A DNA stretch of 31,188 nucleotides from a virus, in the IMG/VR virus record IMGVR_UViG_3300007735_000602, positions 1-31,188 of that record; one strand, written 5' to 3'. Positions 22,220 to 30,933 of the stretch are shown here, in pieces (the stretch's first letter is position 1; the number at the start of each line of letters is the position of its first letter). Both the position numbers and the translations under genes were made by a program. The notes below the pieces were generated by a model. It did not search any database. It saw nothing but the letters and a program-made list of their open reading frames with translations, and had not been told where the DNA came from.

Positions 22220-22390
22220 ATGTCATTCAAAACTGGCGACCAGGTAATCATCAAGGGCACGTCTATGGCTGGAGTAGTGAAAGGCGCGACTGTAGATAAC
22301 GATTGCACCCTATTGCTACTTGTCGCCTATACAGATACCAATGGTGACAGCCAGGAGCGTTTTTTCAAAGCTGAAGAACTGACAACTTAA
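22220..22390 (+). CDS. 56-residue SH3-like small protein
   Basis: It encodes 56 residues, mainly strands with a KTGDQVIIKGTSMAGVV opening that looks like a small SH3 or KOW-type barrel, then a Leu-rich strand (CTLLLLVAYTDT) and an acidic end. It lies 2 bp after the preceding stop and 12 bp before the next gene. It is probably a minor virion component. Confidence 0.7.
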   Translation: MSFKTGDQVIIKGTSMAGVVKGATVDNDCTLLLLVAYTDTNGDSQERFFKAEELTT

Positions 22391-22402
22391 GGTTTTGTCG
22401 CT

Positions 22403-22753
22403 ATGGCACTTGTACTTGCCGACCGTGTCAAAGAGACTACCACCACAACAGGAACGGGCACTGTAACCCTGGCTGGTGCTACGTCAGGATTCCAATCATT
22501 TTCTGCTGTTGGCGATGGGAACTCCACCTATTACACAATTGCTGGTCAAAGCAGTTCTGAGTGGGAGATTGGGATTGGGACATACACATCATCCGGTACA
22601 ACACTTTCGCGTACCACTGTTTTGTCTTCTAGCAATGCTGGGTCACTAGTGAATTTTTCAGCGGGCACAAAAGACGTGTTCGTGACCTACCCAGCCAGCG
22701 CATCGGCTACAGAAGGCAAGGCCATCATCATGTCGATGGTGTTTGGAATCTAA
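22403..22753 (+). CDS. Virion structural protein
   Basis: It encodes 116 residues, Thr/Ser/Gly-rich with repeated strands: LADRVKETTTTTGTGTVTLA, FQSFSAVGDGNSTYYTI, SGTTLSRTTVLSSSN and AGTKDVFVTYPA. This kind of sequence is common in phage tail or fibre proteins. It is preceded by AAGG about ten bases upstream. The exact position in the particle is not readable. Confidence 0.8.
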   Translation: MALVLADRVKETTTTTGTGTVTLAGATSGFQSFSAVGDGNSTYYTIAGQSSSEWEIGIGTYTSSGTTLSRTTVLSSSNAGSLVNFSAGTKDVFVTYPASASATEGKAIIMSMVFGI

Positions 22754-22762
22754 AGGAACCCT

Positions 22763-23134
22763 ATGGCAAACCCGAATATGGTCAATGTGTCCTCCATCCT
22801 TGGAGCGACCACCTACCTTGTGCCGACCACCACAACCGCCACCACTTGGACTGCACTGACCCCATCAGCGGGAACCGTCAATAAGATTGCCTCCATGACA
22901 GCGGCAAACGTAACGGCTACTGCCGCAAGTATCACGGTATCTATCAACAGCGCGACTGGTGGCGGTGGCACTGCGTACCGGCTTGCATATCAAATCAGCG
23001 TACCGGGCAATTCATCTTTGGTGGTCGTGGATAAGAGCACCATGATTTATGTCGGTGAAGCCCAGTCTATTGTGGTCACATCGGGAACCACTAATGCAAT
23101 CGAGATGGTTGCTACCTACGAGGCGATTAGCTGA
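22763..23134 (+). CDS. Virion structural protein
   Basis: It encodes 123 residues, Thr/Ala/Ser-rich and strand-forming throughout ([54 protein letters not shown]). It probably forms a beta-sandwich subunit of the tail or decoration. AAAGGA is six bases before the ATG, and the stop overlaps the next ATG (TGATG). Confidence 0.78.
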   Translation: MANPNMVNVSSILGATTYLVPTTTTATTWTALTPSAGTVNKIASMTAANVTATAASITVSINSATGGGGTAYRLAYQISVPGNSSLVVVDKSTMIYVGEAQSIVVTSGTTNAIEMVATYEAIS

Positions 23135-24300
23135 TGAATCGGTACAAGGGTTCCGTCCGGTCTGCAACGGCTGCGCCTACCAGCGGCACTGCTGCGGTAG
23201 GGATATGGACTTTGACGGAACAAATGCAAGCTAAACAAGCTGGGGCTTGGCCTAATGCGCTATTATTGTTTGACTATTTTATAGTCGGGGCAGGAGGTGG
23301 CGGTGGCGGTGGTGGTGACAACGGGAATACAGGTTCACGCGCTGCTGGAGGTGGTGGTGGTGGGTATTTGACTGCTACAAATGTTGCATATGTTACGGGG
23401 ACAGCATACACCGTAACAGTTGGAGCCGGAGGTACGTCTCCAACTACTACAGGCACTGTTGGAAACCAAGGCGGTACATCTTCTATTACTGGTGGTTCTT
23501 TGTCAGGAATCACTATTGCTGGCGGTGGGGGAGGCGGCACACAATCTACTACAGATGCAGGCGCTGTAGGCGGCAATGGTGCAAATGGCGGTGGTGGCGG
23601 ATGGAATATCAATGCGATTTCTGGTGCTACTCGTACATATGCTGGCGGCACAGGCACTTTTGCTGGCGGTTTAGGGGCGCACAATCCCGGTGTTTTTGCA
23701 GCATCTGGCGGCGGTGCTGGTGCTGGTGCAGTAGGCGGTAGTTATTCTGGAACTGCTGGCGGTAATGGTGGGGCCGGTATCACATCAACTTTTTTTACTT
23801 CTTTTGTTGGTACAGCAAGTATTGCATCAACTGCTACTCTTACTATTACAGCAGTAACATCTGGAGCAATACAGATTGGTACACAGATAACAGGCACAAA
23901 CATACCAGCAAATACTTACATAACAGCATTTGGTACTGGCACTGGGGGTGTCGGAACGTATACCATGAGTGCTGCCGCAACAGCTACAACAACAGGCGTT
24001 GCTATAACAAGTAGTGGTGTTTATTACGCTGGGGGTGGCAGTGGTAGAGGTGATGGAGGTGCTGGAACGGCATCTTACGGCGGCGCTGTTGCTGGTTCTG
24101 CTGGAGTAGTGAATTTAGGTGGCGGGGGAGGCGGTGGTGGCGGGGTTGCTACATCTACCCGCGCTGGTGGGTCAGGCGTTGTAATTATTAGGGTTCCAGT
24201 TGCTATAACCGCAGCTTCTACCACTGGAAGTCCAACGGTCACAACAGATGCAACTTACCGTTTTTACAAATTTACCGGAAACGGAAGCATTACATTCTAA
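23134..24300 (+). CDS. Glycine-rich tail adhesin with an inserted repeat domain
   Basis: It encodes 388 residues, dominated by glycine, including a run of eight Gly at about residues 53-60 and many GGGGG blocks. Such sequences form polyglycine-helix sandwiches in receptor-binding adhesins such as that of phage S16 (knowledge of that family). Residues 225-293 differ: a Thr/Ile strand domain ([34 protein letters not shown]) that recurs as a mobile module in phage tail proteins. The N-terminal 45 residues are ordinary and may attach to the tail. It is a likely receptor-binding determinant. Confidence 0.82.
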   Translation: MNRYKGSVRSATAAPTSGTAAVGIWTLTEQMQAKQAGAWPNALLLFDYFIVGAGGGGGGGGDNGNTGSRAAGGGGGGYLTATNVAYVTGTAYTVTVGAGGTSPTTTGTVGNQGGTSSITGGSLSGITIAGGGGGGTQSTTDAGAVGGNGANGGGGGWNINAISGATRTYAGGTGTFAGGLGAHNPGVFAASGGGAGAGAVGGSYSGTAGGNGGAGITSTFFTSFVGTASIASTATLTITAVTSGAIQIGTQITGTNIPANTYITAFGTGTGGVGTYTMSAAATATTTGVAITSSGVYYAGGGSGRGDGGAGTASYGGAVAGSAGVVNLGGGGGGGGGVATSTRAGGSGVVIIRVPVAITAASTTGSPTVTTDATYRFYKFTGNGSITF

Positions 24301-24302
24301 TC

Positions 24303-24665
24303 ATGGCACATTTTGCAAAACTTGATGAGAACAACGTAGTGTTGGAAGTGCATTGCGTCCACAATAACGAACTGATGGTCAACGGAGTTGAGATGGAAGC
24401 CAAAGGAGTTGCGTTTTTGGTTCAGTGGAGTGGTGGCTATCCTTTTTGGAAGCAAACTTCCTATAACGGAACATTCCGCAAAAACTACGCTGGCATCGGC
24501 TACACCTACGATGCCCAAAGGGATGCGTTTATACCGCCAAAGCCCTACAATAGCTGGACGCTGGACGAAGATACCTGCTTGTGGCAACCTCCCGTAGCGC
24601 GACCTGTGGATGACAATATGTATGACTGGGACGAATCAACATTGTCCTGGCGGCTTATAGAGTAG
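24303..24665 (+). CDS. Conserved virion-associated phage protein
   Basis: It encodes 120 residues, aromatic-rich: HFAKLDENNVVLEVH, QTSYNGTFRKNYAGIGYTYD, DAFIPPKPYNSWTLDEDT and CLWQPPVARP. I recall this pattern from many environmental phage genomes, where it accompanies tail genes; its function is unknown. The start is ATG after TAATC, a junction also seen before two other tail genes here. Confidence 0.83.
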   Translation: MAHFAKLDENNVVLEVHCVHNNELMVNGVEMEAKGVAFLVQWSGGYPFWKQTSYNGTFRKNYAGIGYTYDAQRDAFIPPKPYNSWTLDEDTCLWQPPVARPVDDNMYDWDESTLSWRLIE

Positions 24666-24672
24666 GCATGAA

Positions 24673-25479
24673 ATGTTTGGCATCTCAGCTATTAGTCAGG
24701 CTCCGTTTGGTTCGCTGGGAAGTTCAATCTATTCCGTATCAATTGGTGAAGGTGGATACGGATCCAATACATACGGAACTGGAGCATATGGATACTCTGG
24801 CACTGCATTGGACTCATCCATTGCAGGATATGCGTATCCCATAAATCAATCTGAATCTGTTGCAGTCGTTGATTCCCAGACCTATGCTCTTACAGTAGGA
24901 GTATCAATTCAAGAGTCAGGTATCGCCTCTGACTCTTTAGTGAATGCTGCCAGCTTGGTTGCGCAAATACTTGAGTCTGGAACAGCTACAGATTCCGCTG
25001 ACCAAAACATCGTTGCAGTAGCATTTGCTGCCGAATCAGGTAGCGCAGCAGATTCTCAAATCTCCGTTTATGTAGTCTCAAAATCGATAAGCGAATCGGG
25101 TTCTGCTGCTGATGCGTCCGTCATGCTGATGGTAATGGAGACACCAATATCAGAAAACGTAAGCATTGATGATGCATTGACCGCTGCATTGGAGGCAGTT
25201 GCTTTTCAGTCTGAAGATTTAACAGCATCTGATGAAGTGATTGGTGGCCTAAATTACGTTGCCGCTATTGCGGAATATCTTGACGCGATGGACTACATCA
25301 CGCAGCGACTGAAATGGGAGCCTGAGCCAACTGCTGGAGAGACATGGACAGACTCAGGAACACCAACCACGACATGGACAACACAGTCACCAAATACAGG
25401 TAGCTGGTCTATAATTTCTGGCAACACCAACCCCTGGACGGCAGTAGGCGCAACGTCTAAGGATTGGACAACGCAATGA
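24673..25479 (+). CDS. Tail protein with eight exact 20-residue repeats
   Basis: It encodes 268 residues. Gly/Ser/Tyr-rich N-terminal 45 residues are followed by eight repeats with a period of exactly 20 residues: Glu at 61, 81, 101, 121, 141, 161, 181 and 201, each with Asp six residues later (67, 87 ... 207). The middle units read ES-G-x-A-x-DS plus a hydrophobic strand or helix. The C-terminus has WT repeats (WTDSGTPTTTWTTQ, WTAVG, DWTTQ). It is probably a fibrous or solenoid spacer of the tail. The family was not recognised. Confidence 0.78.
   Translation: MFGISAISQAPFGSLGSSIYSVSIGEGGYGSNTYGTGAYGYSGTALDSSIAGYAYPINQSESVAVVDSQTYALTVGVSIQESGIASDSLVNAASLVAQILESGTATDSADQNIVAVAFAAESGSAADSQISVYVVSKSISESGSAADASVMLMVMETPISENVSIDDALTAALEAVAFQSEDLTASDEVIGGLNYVAAIAEYLDAMDYITQRLKWEPEPTAGETWTDSGTPTTTWTTQSPNTGSWSIISGNTNPWTAVGATSKDWTTQ
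24853..25332 (+). repeat. Eight in-frame 60-bp coding repeats
   Basis: The stretch encodes residues 61-220 of the tail protein. The unit is 60 bp, without a single insertion or deletion over eight copies. Protein similarity is high in the first five units and drops in the last three, so the copies are old but length-constrained. The Glu and Asp of each unit are invariant. Confidence 0.75.
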
Positions 25480-25487
25480 GGTAAATC

Positions 25488-26753
25488 ATGGCAGACACTA
25501 CCACCACAAACCTACTTCTGACCAAACCAGAGGTTGGAGCCAGCACAGACACCTGGGGAACCAAGATCAACACCGACTTGGACACCATTGACGCATTGTT
25601 CAAGTCTGACGGCACAGGAACCAGCACAGGCCTCAATGTCGGTTCTGGCAAGACGTTGTCGGTGGCTGGTACGTTGGCTGTAACAGGTTCATCCAGTTTT
25701 GTACTCCCATCAATTGACAATCCAAAACTTGGATATGCGACAACAGCAACAGCAGCTGGAACTACCACACTGACTTCTGCAAGCGCATATCAACAGTATT
25801 TCACTGGTACAACAACGCAAACTGTTGTTCTTCCAGTGACATCGACTCTAGCATTGGGTCTTAGCTATTTCATCAGAAACAATAGCACCGGAATTGTGAC
25901 GGTTCAGTCTTCTGGTGGTAATGTGGTTAAAGCAATACAACCAGGAAGTTACGTTAATTTCACTTGTATCTTGACTTCTGGAACGACTGCTGCATCTTGG
26001 GACTATCAAGAAGTATTAGTTATTCCGCAAATTCAATCTATATCAGCATCCATCGCCACCAACGCCATCACAATTTCTTCTTCTGCGCTGACGTTGGATT
26101 TTCGCTCCACAACGTTGACAACTGGTACGGCAACAACGGTATCTGGAACTCCATCAAGTCTGACCATTGCGTCAACCGACAGTTTTGGATTGGTAACCGC
26201 GTATGGAAAACAGCGAATTGCAATCCTCGCTATCAACAACGCAGGAACGATTGAACTTGCGGCATCCGCTCTTTATGGGGGCGTGTCTCTTGATGAAACA
26301 GGGGTTATCACCACCGCCACCACTGCGACTACGGCTACCGCAATCAAAGCCGCAAACGTGCGAACCAGCGTTGCGTACCGCGTAATTGGGTTCGTGGACG
26401 CTACATTCACCACGGCTACCGGCTGGGGGTCGCTGGCGCTGGTGCAGGGCCAAGGCGGGGAAGCGTTGTCTGCCATGAGTTCGTTGGGGTATGGGCAGAC
26501 TTGGCAAAGCGTTACACGTACTTCTGCCACCACTTACTACAACACCACGGGAAAGCCCATCATATTGACTTTTTATTCAACCAGCACTGGCGGTGGCGGA
26601 GAGTGTTCCATTACAGTAAATACCGTTTATGCAGCAAGGCAGAATCAAACGACAGGTGCGGGGGGCACTATTACTGCGGTGATACCCCCCGGTGCGGCAT
26701 ACGTTTTGACCTACGCTACCTATACAAGCGTATTTGTATCTGAACTTCGTTAA
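25488..26753 (+). CDS. Tail fibre protein
   Basis: It encodes 421 residues. The N-terminus ([34 protein letters not shown]) is the usual tail-fibre attachment segment, followed by a Gly/Ser/Thr strand region and a C-terminal domain ([30 protein letters not shown]) resembling fibre-tip or receptor-binding domains. It probably trimerises and binds the host surface. AGGT lies eight bases before the ATG. The next gene looks like its accessory. Confidence 0.88.
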   Translation: MADTTTTNLLLTKPEVGASTDTWGTKINTDLDTIDALFKSDGTGTSTGLNVGSGKTLSVAGTLAVTGSSSFVLPSIDNPKLGYATTATAAGTTTLTSASAYQQYFTGTTTQTVVLPVTSTLALGLSYFIRNNSTGIVTVQSSGGNVVKAIQPGSYVNFTCILTSGTTAASWDYQEVLVIPQIQSISASIATNAITISSSALTLDFRSTTLTTGTATTVSGTPSSLTIASTDSFGLVTAYGKQRIAILAINNAGTIELAASALYGGVSLDETGVITTATTATTATAIKAANVRTSVAYRVIGFVDATFTTATGWGSLALVQGQGGEALSAMSSLGYGQTWQSVTRTSATTYYNTTGKPIILTFYSTSTGGGGECSITVNTVYAARQNQTTGAGGTITAVIPPGAAYVLTYATYTSVFVSELR

Positions 26754-26762
26754 GGATTAAAA

Positions 26763-27035
26763 ATGCAATACTATAAAGACACCGAAAACAATTTGCACTG
26801 GCTGGAATCAACTGATTTTGAGCACCTCCTGCCAAGAGGCTGTGTTCCCATTACCGACGAAGAAGCCGATGCATTGCGGCCCAAACCGCCCGAACCTACC
26901 TACGCCCAAAAACGCGCAGCCGAGTACCCGCCCATGACCGACTACCTTGACGGTGTGGTTAAGGGTGACCAAGCGCAGATTGACAAGTACATCGCAGACT
27001 GCTTGGCAGTCAAAGCAAAATACCCGAAGGTGTAA
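26763..27035 (+). CDS. XkdW-like tail accessory protein
   Basis: It encodes 90 residues. The C-terminal half (PPMTDYLDGVVKGDQAQIDK then YIADCLAVKAKYPK) matches the short XkdW-like family found beside fibre genes, by recollection. It is hydrophilic and mainly helical. Its position right behind the fibre gene suggests a fibre-assembly or tail-accessory role. AAGGA precedes the ATG by seven bases. Confidence 0.78.
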   Translation: MQYYKDTENNLHWLESTDFEHLLPRGCVPITDEEADALRPKPPEPTYAQKRAAEYPPMTDYLDGVVKGDQAQIDKYIADCLAVKAKYPKV

Positions 27036-27038
27036 ATT

Positions 27039-27272
27039 ATGGAATTCCAGCCAATGTTTAACTTCATCGGCGGCGCAATCCTGGTCGCCATTGGCTGGTG
27101 GTGTAAGGAGATATGGGACTCTGTCAAAACCTTGAAAGAAGACATCAAGTCCATCGAGATTGACCTGCCAAAGAACTACGTCAGCAAGGTAGACATAGAA
27201 AGCCGCTTAGACAAGATTGACGCGACATTGGAGCGCATCTTTGACAAACTGGAACACAAGGTTGACAAGTGA
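27039..27272 (+). CDS. Membrane-anchored coiled-coil protein, possible spanin-type lysis accessory
   Basis: It encodes 77 residues: one membrane helix (FIGGAILVAIGWW, about 7-22) and then a charged coiled coil (KTLKEDIKSIEIDLPKNYVS, DIESRLDKIDATLERIFDKL). This layout fits an inner-membrane spanin or another lysis accessory, and it opens the block that leads to the holin and endolysin. The C-terminal side would face the periplasm if so. No outer-membrane partner with a lipobox was found. Its stop overlaps the next ATG (TGATG). Confidence 0.75.
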   Translation: MEFQPMFNFIGGAILVAIGWWCKEIWDSVKTLKEDIKSIEIDLPKNYVSKVDIESRLDKIDATLERIFDKLEHKVDK

Positions 27273-27436
27273 TGGATCAGATTGTTTCAGCGGAAAGCCC
27301 GTGGCCTGGGACTGAGACAAAAACGGTTTTGGTTTGTCGTATCCCTAAGAAGGAGGAGGACAAAAAAATGGGCGCAAATGAATTCACTGACAAAGATGGA
27401 CGCATCTGCCGCTGGGTGGTGGTGAATAAAAAATGA
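27272..27436 (+). CDS. 54-residue protein in the lysis block
   Basis: It encodes 54 residues: SAESPWPGTETKTVLVCRIP, a Lys/Glu-rich link (KKEEDKKMGANE), and FTDKDGRICRWVVV. It is coupled at both ends (TGATG at the start, ATGA at the stop). An internal AGGAGG with an in-frame ATG at residue 33 could yield a shorter second product. Two Cys are present and no membrane helix. Function unknown. Confidence 0.7.
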   Translation: MDQIVSAESPWPGTETKTVLVCRIPKKEEDKKMGANEFTDKDGRICRWVVVNKK

Positions 27437-27903
27437 TAGATCCTTTCACCGCTTTCGCGGCAGCGCAGGCAGCGGTGAAGGGTATCCAAGCCGCCATCAA
27501 ACTCGGCAAGGATGTGCAAGGAATCGCGGCTGACTTGGGCAAGTTTTTCGAGGCCAAGGACATTGTCCAGCAGGCCGCAAACAATCCTAAGAAGTTCAAG
27601 AGCGACACTGCGCAGGCACTAGAGACAGTCATGCAAGCCAAGCAACTTGCGGAAGCCGAGTTGCAGTTGAAGAACACGCTCATCTGGTCGGGCAACGCCG
27701 ACGTTTGGGAAGGCGTGCTGCTGGAGCGCAACAACATCATCCAGAAGCGCAAGAAAGCAGAGATGGAAGCGGCGCTAGCCAAAGCCAAGAAACGCCAGCA
27801 GATAATGGAAGCGCTCAGTATGGCTTTTTGGGTGTCAGTGTTTTTGTCTGCCATTGGCCTGAGTTATTTTTTCACGACCTTATTTTTGGAGAGACGCACA
27901 TGA
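27433..27903 (+). CDS. Helical protein with C-terminal membrane helix
   Basis: It encodes 156 residues. The first 125 are Ala/Lys/Gln-rich helices (AFAAAQAAVKGIQAAIKLGK, ALETVMQAKQLAEAELQLKN) and the end is a single membrane helix (AFWVSVFLSAIGLSYFFTTL, about 131-150). I recall similar proteins beginning MIDPFTAF in marine phages, where the gene lies near the holin; its function is not established. ATGA overlaps tie it to the genes on either side. Confidence 0.8.
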   Translation: MIDPFTAFAAAQAAVKGIQAAIKLGKDVQGIAADLGKFFEAKDIVQQAANNPKKFKSDTAQALETVMQAKQLAEAELQLKNTLIWSGNADVWEGVLLERNNIIQKRKKAEMEAALAKAKKRQQIMEALSMAFWVSVFLSAIGLSYFFTTLFLERRT

Positions 27904-28412
27904 TTCCAATCCTCGGTGCATTGCTAGGCACGCTGGCTGAAAACGGGCTGGGACTCCTATCTAGCGCCATCCAGGCCAAGGGCAAAGAGATGGTAGAAAA
28001 CACGCTTGGCGTGAAGATCCCAGACAATCCAACGCCAGAGGATGTCGCCAAGCTGCGTCAACTCCAATACGACCATGAGGAACGCCTGATTGAGTTGGGC
28101 ATCGAGAAGGCCAAGATGGAGTTGGCCGAGATGCAGATGTACGCAGAGGCCGCAAAGAATGAGGACAACAACGTCAGCGACCGCTGGAAAGCTGATATGT
28201 CATCTGATTCGTGGCTGTCAAAGAACATTCGTCCCATGAGTCTGATTGCGATATTCGTGGGCTATTTCCTGTTTGCAATGATGAGCGCCTATGGCCTCAA
28301 CGCCAATGAGTCCTATGTCAATTTGCTTGGCCAGTGGGGAATGCTAATCATGGGTGCATATTTTGGTGGCCGGACAATTGAAAAACTTGCGGACATGAGG
28401 AGCAAGAAATGA
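27900..28412 (+). CDS. Holin of the 3TM superfamily
   Basis: It encodes 170 residues. A hydrophobic N-terminal stretch (ILGALLGTLAENGLGLLSSA), a charged middle (EERLIELGIEKAKMELAEMQ), and two strong membrane helices (about 113-131 and 139-157, after RPMSL) match the Holin_3TMs family known from phages and gene-transfer agents. It opens the inner membrane so the endolysin encoded next can act. I chose the ATG at 27900 because it overlaps the previous stop and has GGAG eight bases upstream. Confidence 0.87.
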   Translation: MIPILGALLGTLAENGLGLLSSAIQAKGKEMVENTLGVKIPDNPTPEDVAKLRQLQYDHEERLIELGIEKAKMELAEMQMYAEAAKNEDNNVSDRWKADMSSDSWLSKNIRPMSLIAIFVGYFLFAMMSAYGLNANESYVNLLGQWGMLIMGAYFGGRTIEKLADMRSKK

Positions 28413-28780
28413 GTCTCAATCAAGAGCAAGCAGCTTTCCTTCTGGATATGTGCAAGCTGATTCAGTACGCTACCGAGCAGGGATTCATGGTCACTGGCGG
28501 CGAGTTGGCGCGGACACCAGAGCAGCAGGCCATCTACTTCAAGACGGGTCGGTCTAAGACCATGAACAGCATCCACCTGAAACGGTGCGCCATCGATCTC
28601 AACTTTTTCAAGGACGGCAAAATTATCTGGGACAAAGCAGCATTGGCTCCGCTTGGCGCTTACTGGGAAAGCCTAAATAAAGCCAACTCATGGGGAGGCA
28701 ATGGTATAAAGATAGTGGATGCGCCACACTTCTCCAGAGTCCCAGATGGAAAACCAGAATTTAGACGAGTCACTGATTGA
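28409..28780 (+). CDS. M15-type endolysin (D-Ala-D-Ala carboxypeptidase/L-alanoyl-D-glutamate peptidase family)
   Basis: It encodes 123 residues with the metallopeptidase M15 signature: SIHLKRCAIDLNFF (zinc ligands H56 and D63) and DAPHFSR (H107), plus a conserved GGELARTPEQQ segment. It cleaves peptidoglycan peptides to lyse the cell. It has no signal peptide, so release depends on the holin upstream, to which it is coupled by ATGA. It is short but complete for this family. Confidence 0.9.
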   Translation: MSLNQEQAAFLLDMCKLIQYATEQGFMVTGGELARTPEQQAIYFKTGRSKTMNSIHLKRCAIDLNFFKDGKIIWDKAALAPLGAYWESLNKANSWGGNGIKIVDAPHFSRVPDGKPEFRRVTD

Positions 28781-28789
28781 ACGCAACAT

Positions 28790-29449
28790 ATGACCGACTA
28801 CACAAGCCAGATTACAACGCCAGCGCAGCCGAATCTCGGCAACCCTGGCGAGGTGTATGACCGCTTGTTTTTCAGTCAGACACTCAGCAATGTAGGAAAC
28901 TACGCCAAGCGCGTCACAAACGTCCTGGGAGCGTTATTCGGGCCTCGCGGTGGTAAGTACCTAAACGCTCCATACGGCGCGTTCCAGGACACTACAACGC
29001 AGACAGCATCAGCCAATACGGCCACCGCGCTCAAATTTAACACGACAGACTTCAGCAACGGCATCGTGGTGGACAGCACCACCAAGTTGCGGGTGTCGCA
29101 AAGTGGCATCTACAACCTCCAATTTAGCGTGCAGACACAAAACACAGATACGCAGTTGCATGACATGAGCATCTGGCTACGCCAAGATGCAGCGGGTACT
29201 GGGACTGATATTGCAGGATCTGCTGGACTCATAAGCGTCCCCAACTCTCACGGTGGAGTTGACGGTCACAGCATCGTCGGGTGGAACTACTTTATTAGCC
29301 TCAACGCAAATGATTTCGTGGAGATATGGTGGTCTACAACAAGCACATTAGTTTCAATCCCAGCGTATGCTGCTGGAACATCACCCACTAGACCAACAAC
29401 TGCATCTGCTGTAGCAACGATGTCGTTCGTCTCAAACCTATCGGTGTAA
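28790..29449 (+). CDS. Virion structural protein with jelly-roll-like domain
   Basis: It encodes 219 residues. The N-terminus (DYTSQITTPAQPNLGNPGEV) and linker precede a strand-rich domain (STTKLRVSQSGIYNLQFSVQ, GGVDGHSIVGWNYFISLNAN, NDFVEIWWST) that looks like a TNF/C1q-type jelly roll, common in phage structural proteins. There is no catalytic motif. It follows the endolysin gene by 9 bp. Its place in the particle is unknown. Confidence 0.82.
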   Translation: MTDYTSQITTPAQPNLGNPGEVYDRLFFSQTLSNVGNYAKRVTNVLGALFGPRGGKYLNAPYGAFQDTTTQTASANTATALKFNTTDFSNGIVVDSTTKLRVSQSGIYNLQFSVQTQNTDTQLHDMSIWLRQDAAGTGTDIAGSAGLISVPNSHGGVDGHSIVGWNYFISLNANDFVEIWWSTTSTLVSIPAYAAGTSPTRPTTASAVATMSFVSNLSV

Positions 29450-29451
29450 TC

Positions 29452-30933
29452 ATGGCACTCATTCCTCTGAAAATTCCCCCAGGCGTGTACCGCAATGGAA
29501 CCGAGTACCAGTCGGCTGGCCGCTGGTACGACTCCAACTTGGTGCGCTGGTTTGAAAATACCTTGCGTCCCATTGGCGGTTGGCAAAAGCATTCAGCGTC
29601 TCAGATGACGGGTATGTGCCGAGGTCTTATAACTTGGCGTGATAACGGTGGAGACCGATGGATTGGCGCCGGTACGCACTCCAAGCTGTACGTCATGTCT
29701 GCCGCCGGAGTTTTGAAGGACATCACGCCGACAGGATTTACAGCAGGCAGCGCAGACTCTGTTGTAAAAACTGGTTACGGGAATGCGGCTTATGGGTACT
29801 ACGCATACGGTACGCAGCGCCCTGACACTGGCGCTGCTACGCCAGCCACGACATGGAGTCTTGATACATGGGGCGAGTACCTGGTCGGATGCAGCAGCAG
29901 CGACGGCAAACTGTACGAGTGGCAGCTAGGATTTTCCACGCCTACGCTGGCGGCTGCAATCACCAATGCCCCAACAAGCTGCGCGGCTGTAATGGTCACC
30001 AGCGAACGCATCATGTTTGCTCTGGGCGCATCGGGTAACCCGCGATTGGTGAAGTGGTCGGATCAGGAGAACAACACAACCTGGACGGCTGCTGCCACCA
30101 ACCAGGCTGGTGATTTTGAAGTGGCTACTGTTGGTGCACTGAAGTGCGGCAAGCGCGTGCGCGGTGTCAACATCCTGTTCACAGACGTGGACGCGCACGT
30201 TGCTACCTACATCGGCCTGCCCTACGTCTACAGTTTCGAGAAGGTTGGCAGCGGGTGCGGAGTCATCTCAGCGCAGGCGGTGGCGGCCATCGACACCTCC
30301 GCGATGTGGATGTCGAAATCAGGATTCTGGTCTTACGATGGATTTGTCAAGCCTATGACGTGTGATGTTGGTGACTATGTATTCAACAACATCAATCTGT
30401 CTCAAGCGTCCAAGGTCTACGCAGTCCACAATTCTCAATTTGGCGAGGTGACCTGGTTCTACCCGTCTCTTTCTTCAAATGAGAATGACTCATATGTCAC
30501 CTTCAACTACCGTGAAGGCCACTGGTCGATTGGAATGATGGCGCGTACCGCAGGAACAGATAGAGCGGTTTTCACGAATCCCATGATGGTCAGCACCGAC
30601 GGCTACATCTACGACCATGAGATTGGATTCACCTACGACTCGGTTTCACCATACGCCCAATCAGGCCCAATTGAACTTGGGAACGGCGACAACGTGATGG
30701 CCGTCAGGTCAGTAATCCCTGACGAGCAGACTCTGGGCGAAGTCGCCATCTCATTCACGGCCAGGATGTACCCGACATCGGCAGAGTCCAGCTACGGCCC
30801 GTACAGTGCGAAAGCACCGACAGACGCTAGGTTCTCAGGTCGGTCAGTCAAGATGAAGGTCACAGGAGCCGTGCTGCAAGATTGGCGGGTTGGCGTGATG
30901 CGGCTGGAGGCTACGTCGGCAGGGAAACGGTAA
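29452..30933 (+). CDS. Tail protein resembling P22 gp10 (packaged-DNA stabilisation)
   Basis: It encodes 493 residues rich in strands with repeated W-x-aromatic patterns (IPPGVYRNGTEYQSAGRWYD, WFENTLRPIGGWQKHS, TWSLDTWGEYLVGCSSSDGK, YEWQLGF), consistent with a beta-propeller. P22 gp10-like proteins plug the tail after packaging and match the size and position. The end (RVGVMRLEATSAG) is a strand motif common in this family. The stop overlaps the next ATG (TAATG). The identification is by fold pattern and context. Confidence 0.82.
   Translation: MALIPLKIPPGVYRNGTEYQSAGRWYDSNLVRWFENTLRPIGGWQKHSASQMTGMCRGLITWRDNGGDRWIGAGTHSKLYVMSAAGVLKDITPTGFTAGSADSVVKTGYGNAAYGYYAYGTQRPDTGAATPATTWSLDTWGEYLVGCSSSDGKLYEWQLGFSTPTLAAAITNAPTSCAAVMVTSERIMFALGASGNPRLVKWSDQENNTTWTAAATNQAGDFEVATVGALKCGKRVRGVNILFTDVDAHVATYIGLPYVYSFEKVGSGCGVISAQAVAAIDTSAMWMSKSGFWSYDGFVKPMTCDVGDYVFNNINLSQASKVYAVHNSQFGEVTWFYPSLSSNENDSYVTFNYREGHWSIGMMARTAGTDRAVFTNPMMVSTDGYIYDHEIGFTYDSVSPYAQSGPIELGNGDNVMAVRSVIPDEQTLGEVAISFTARMYPTSAESSYGPYSAKAPTDARFSGRSVKMKVTGAVLQDWRVGVMRLEATSAGKR

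Noticed and set aside
27356-27380. Programmed frameshift at the run of seven A after AGGAGG
   Set aside because: The -1 frame stops within a few codons and the +1 frame gives a short unlikely peptide, so no meaningful product results.
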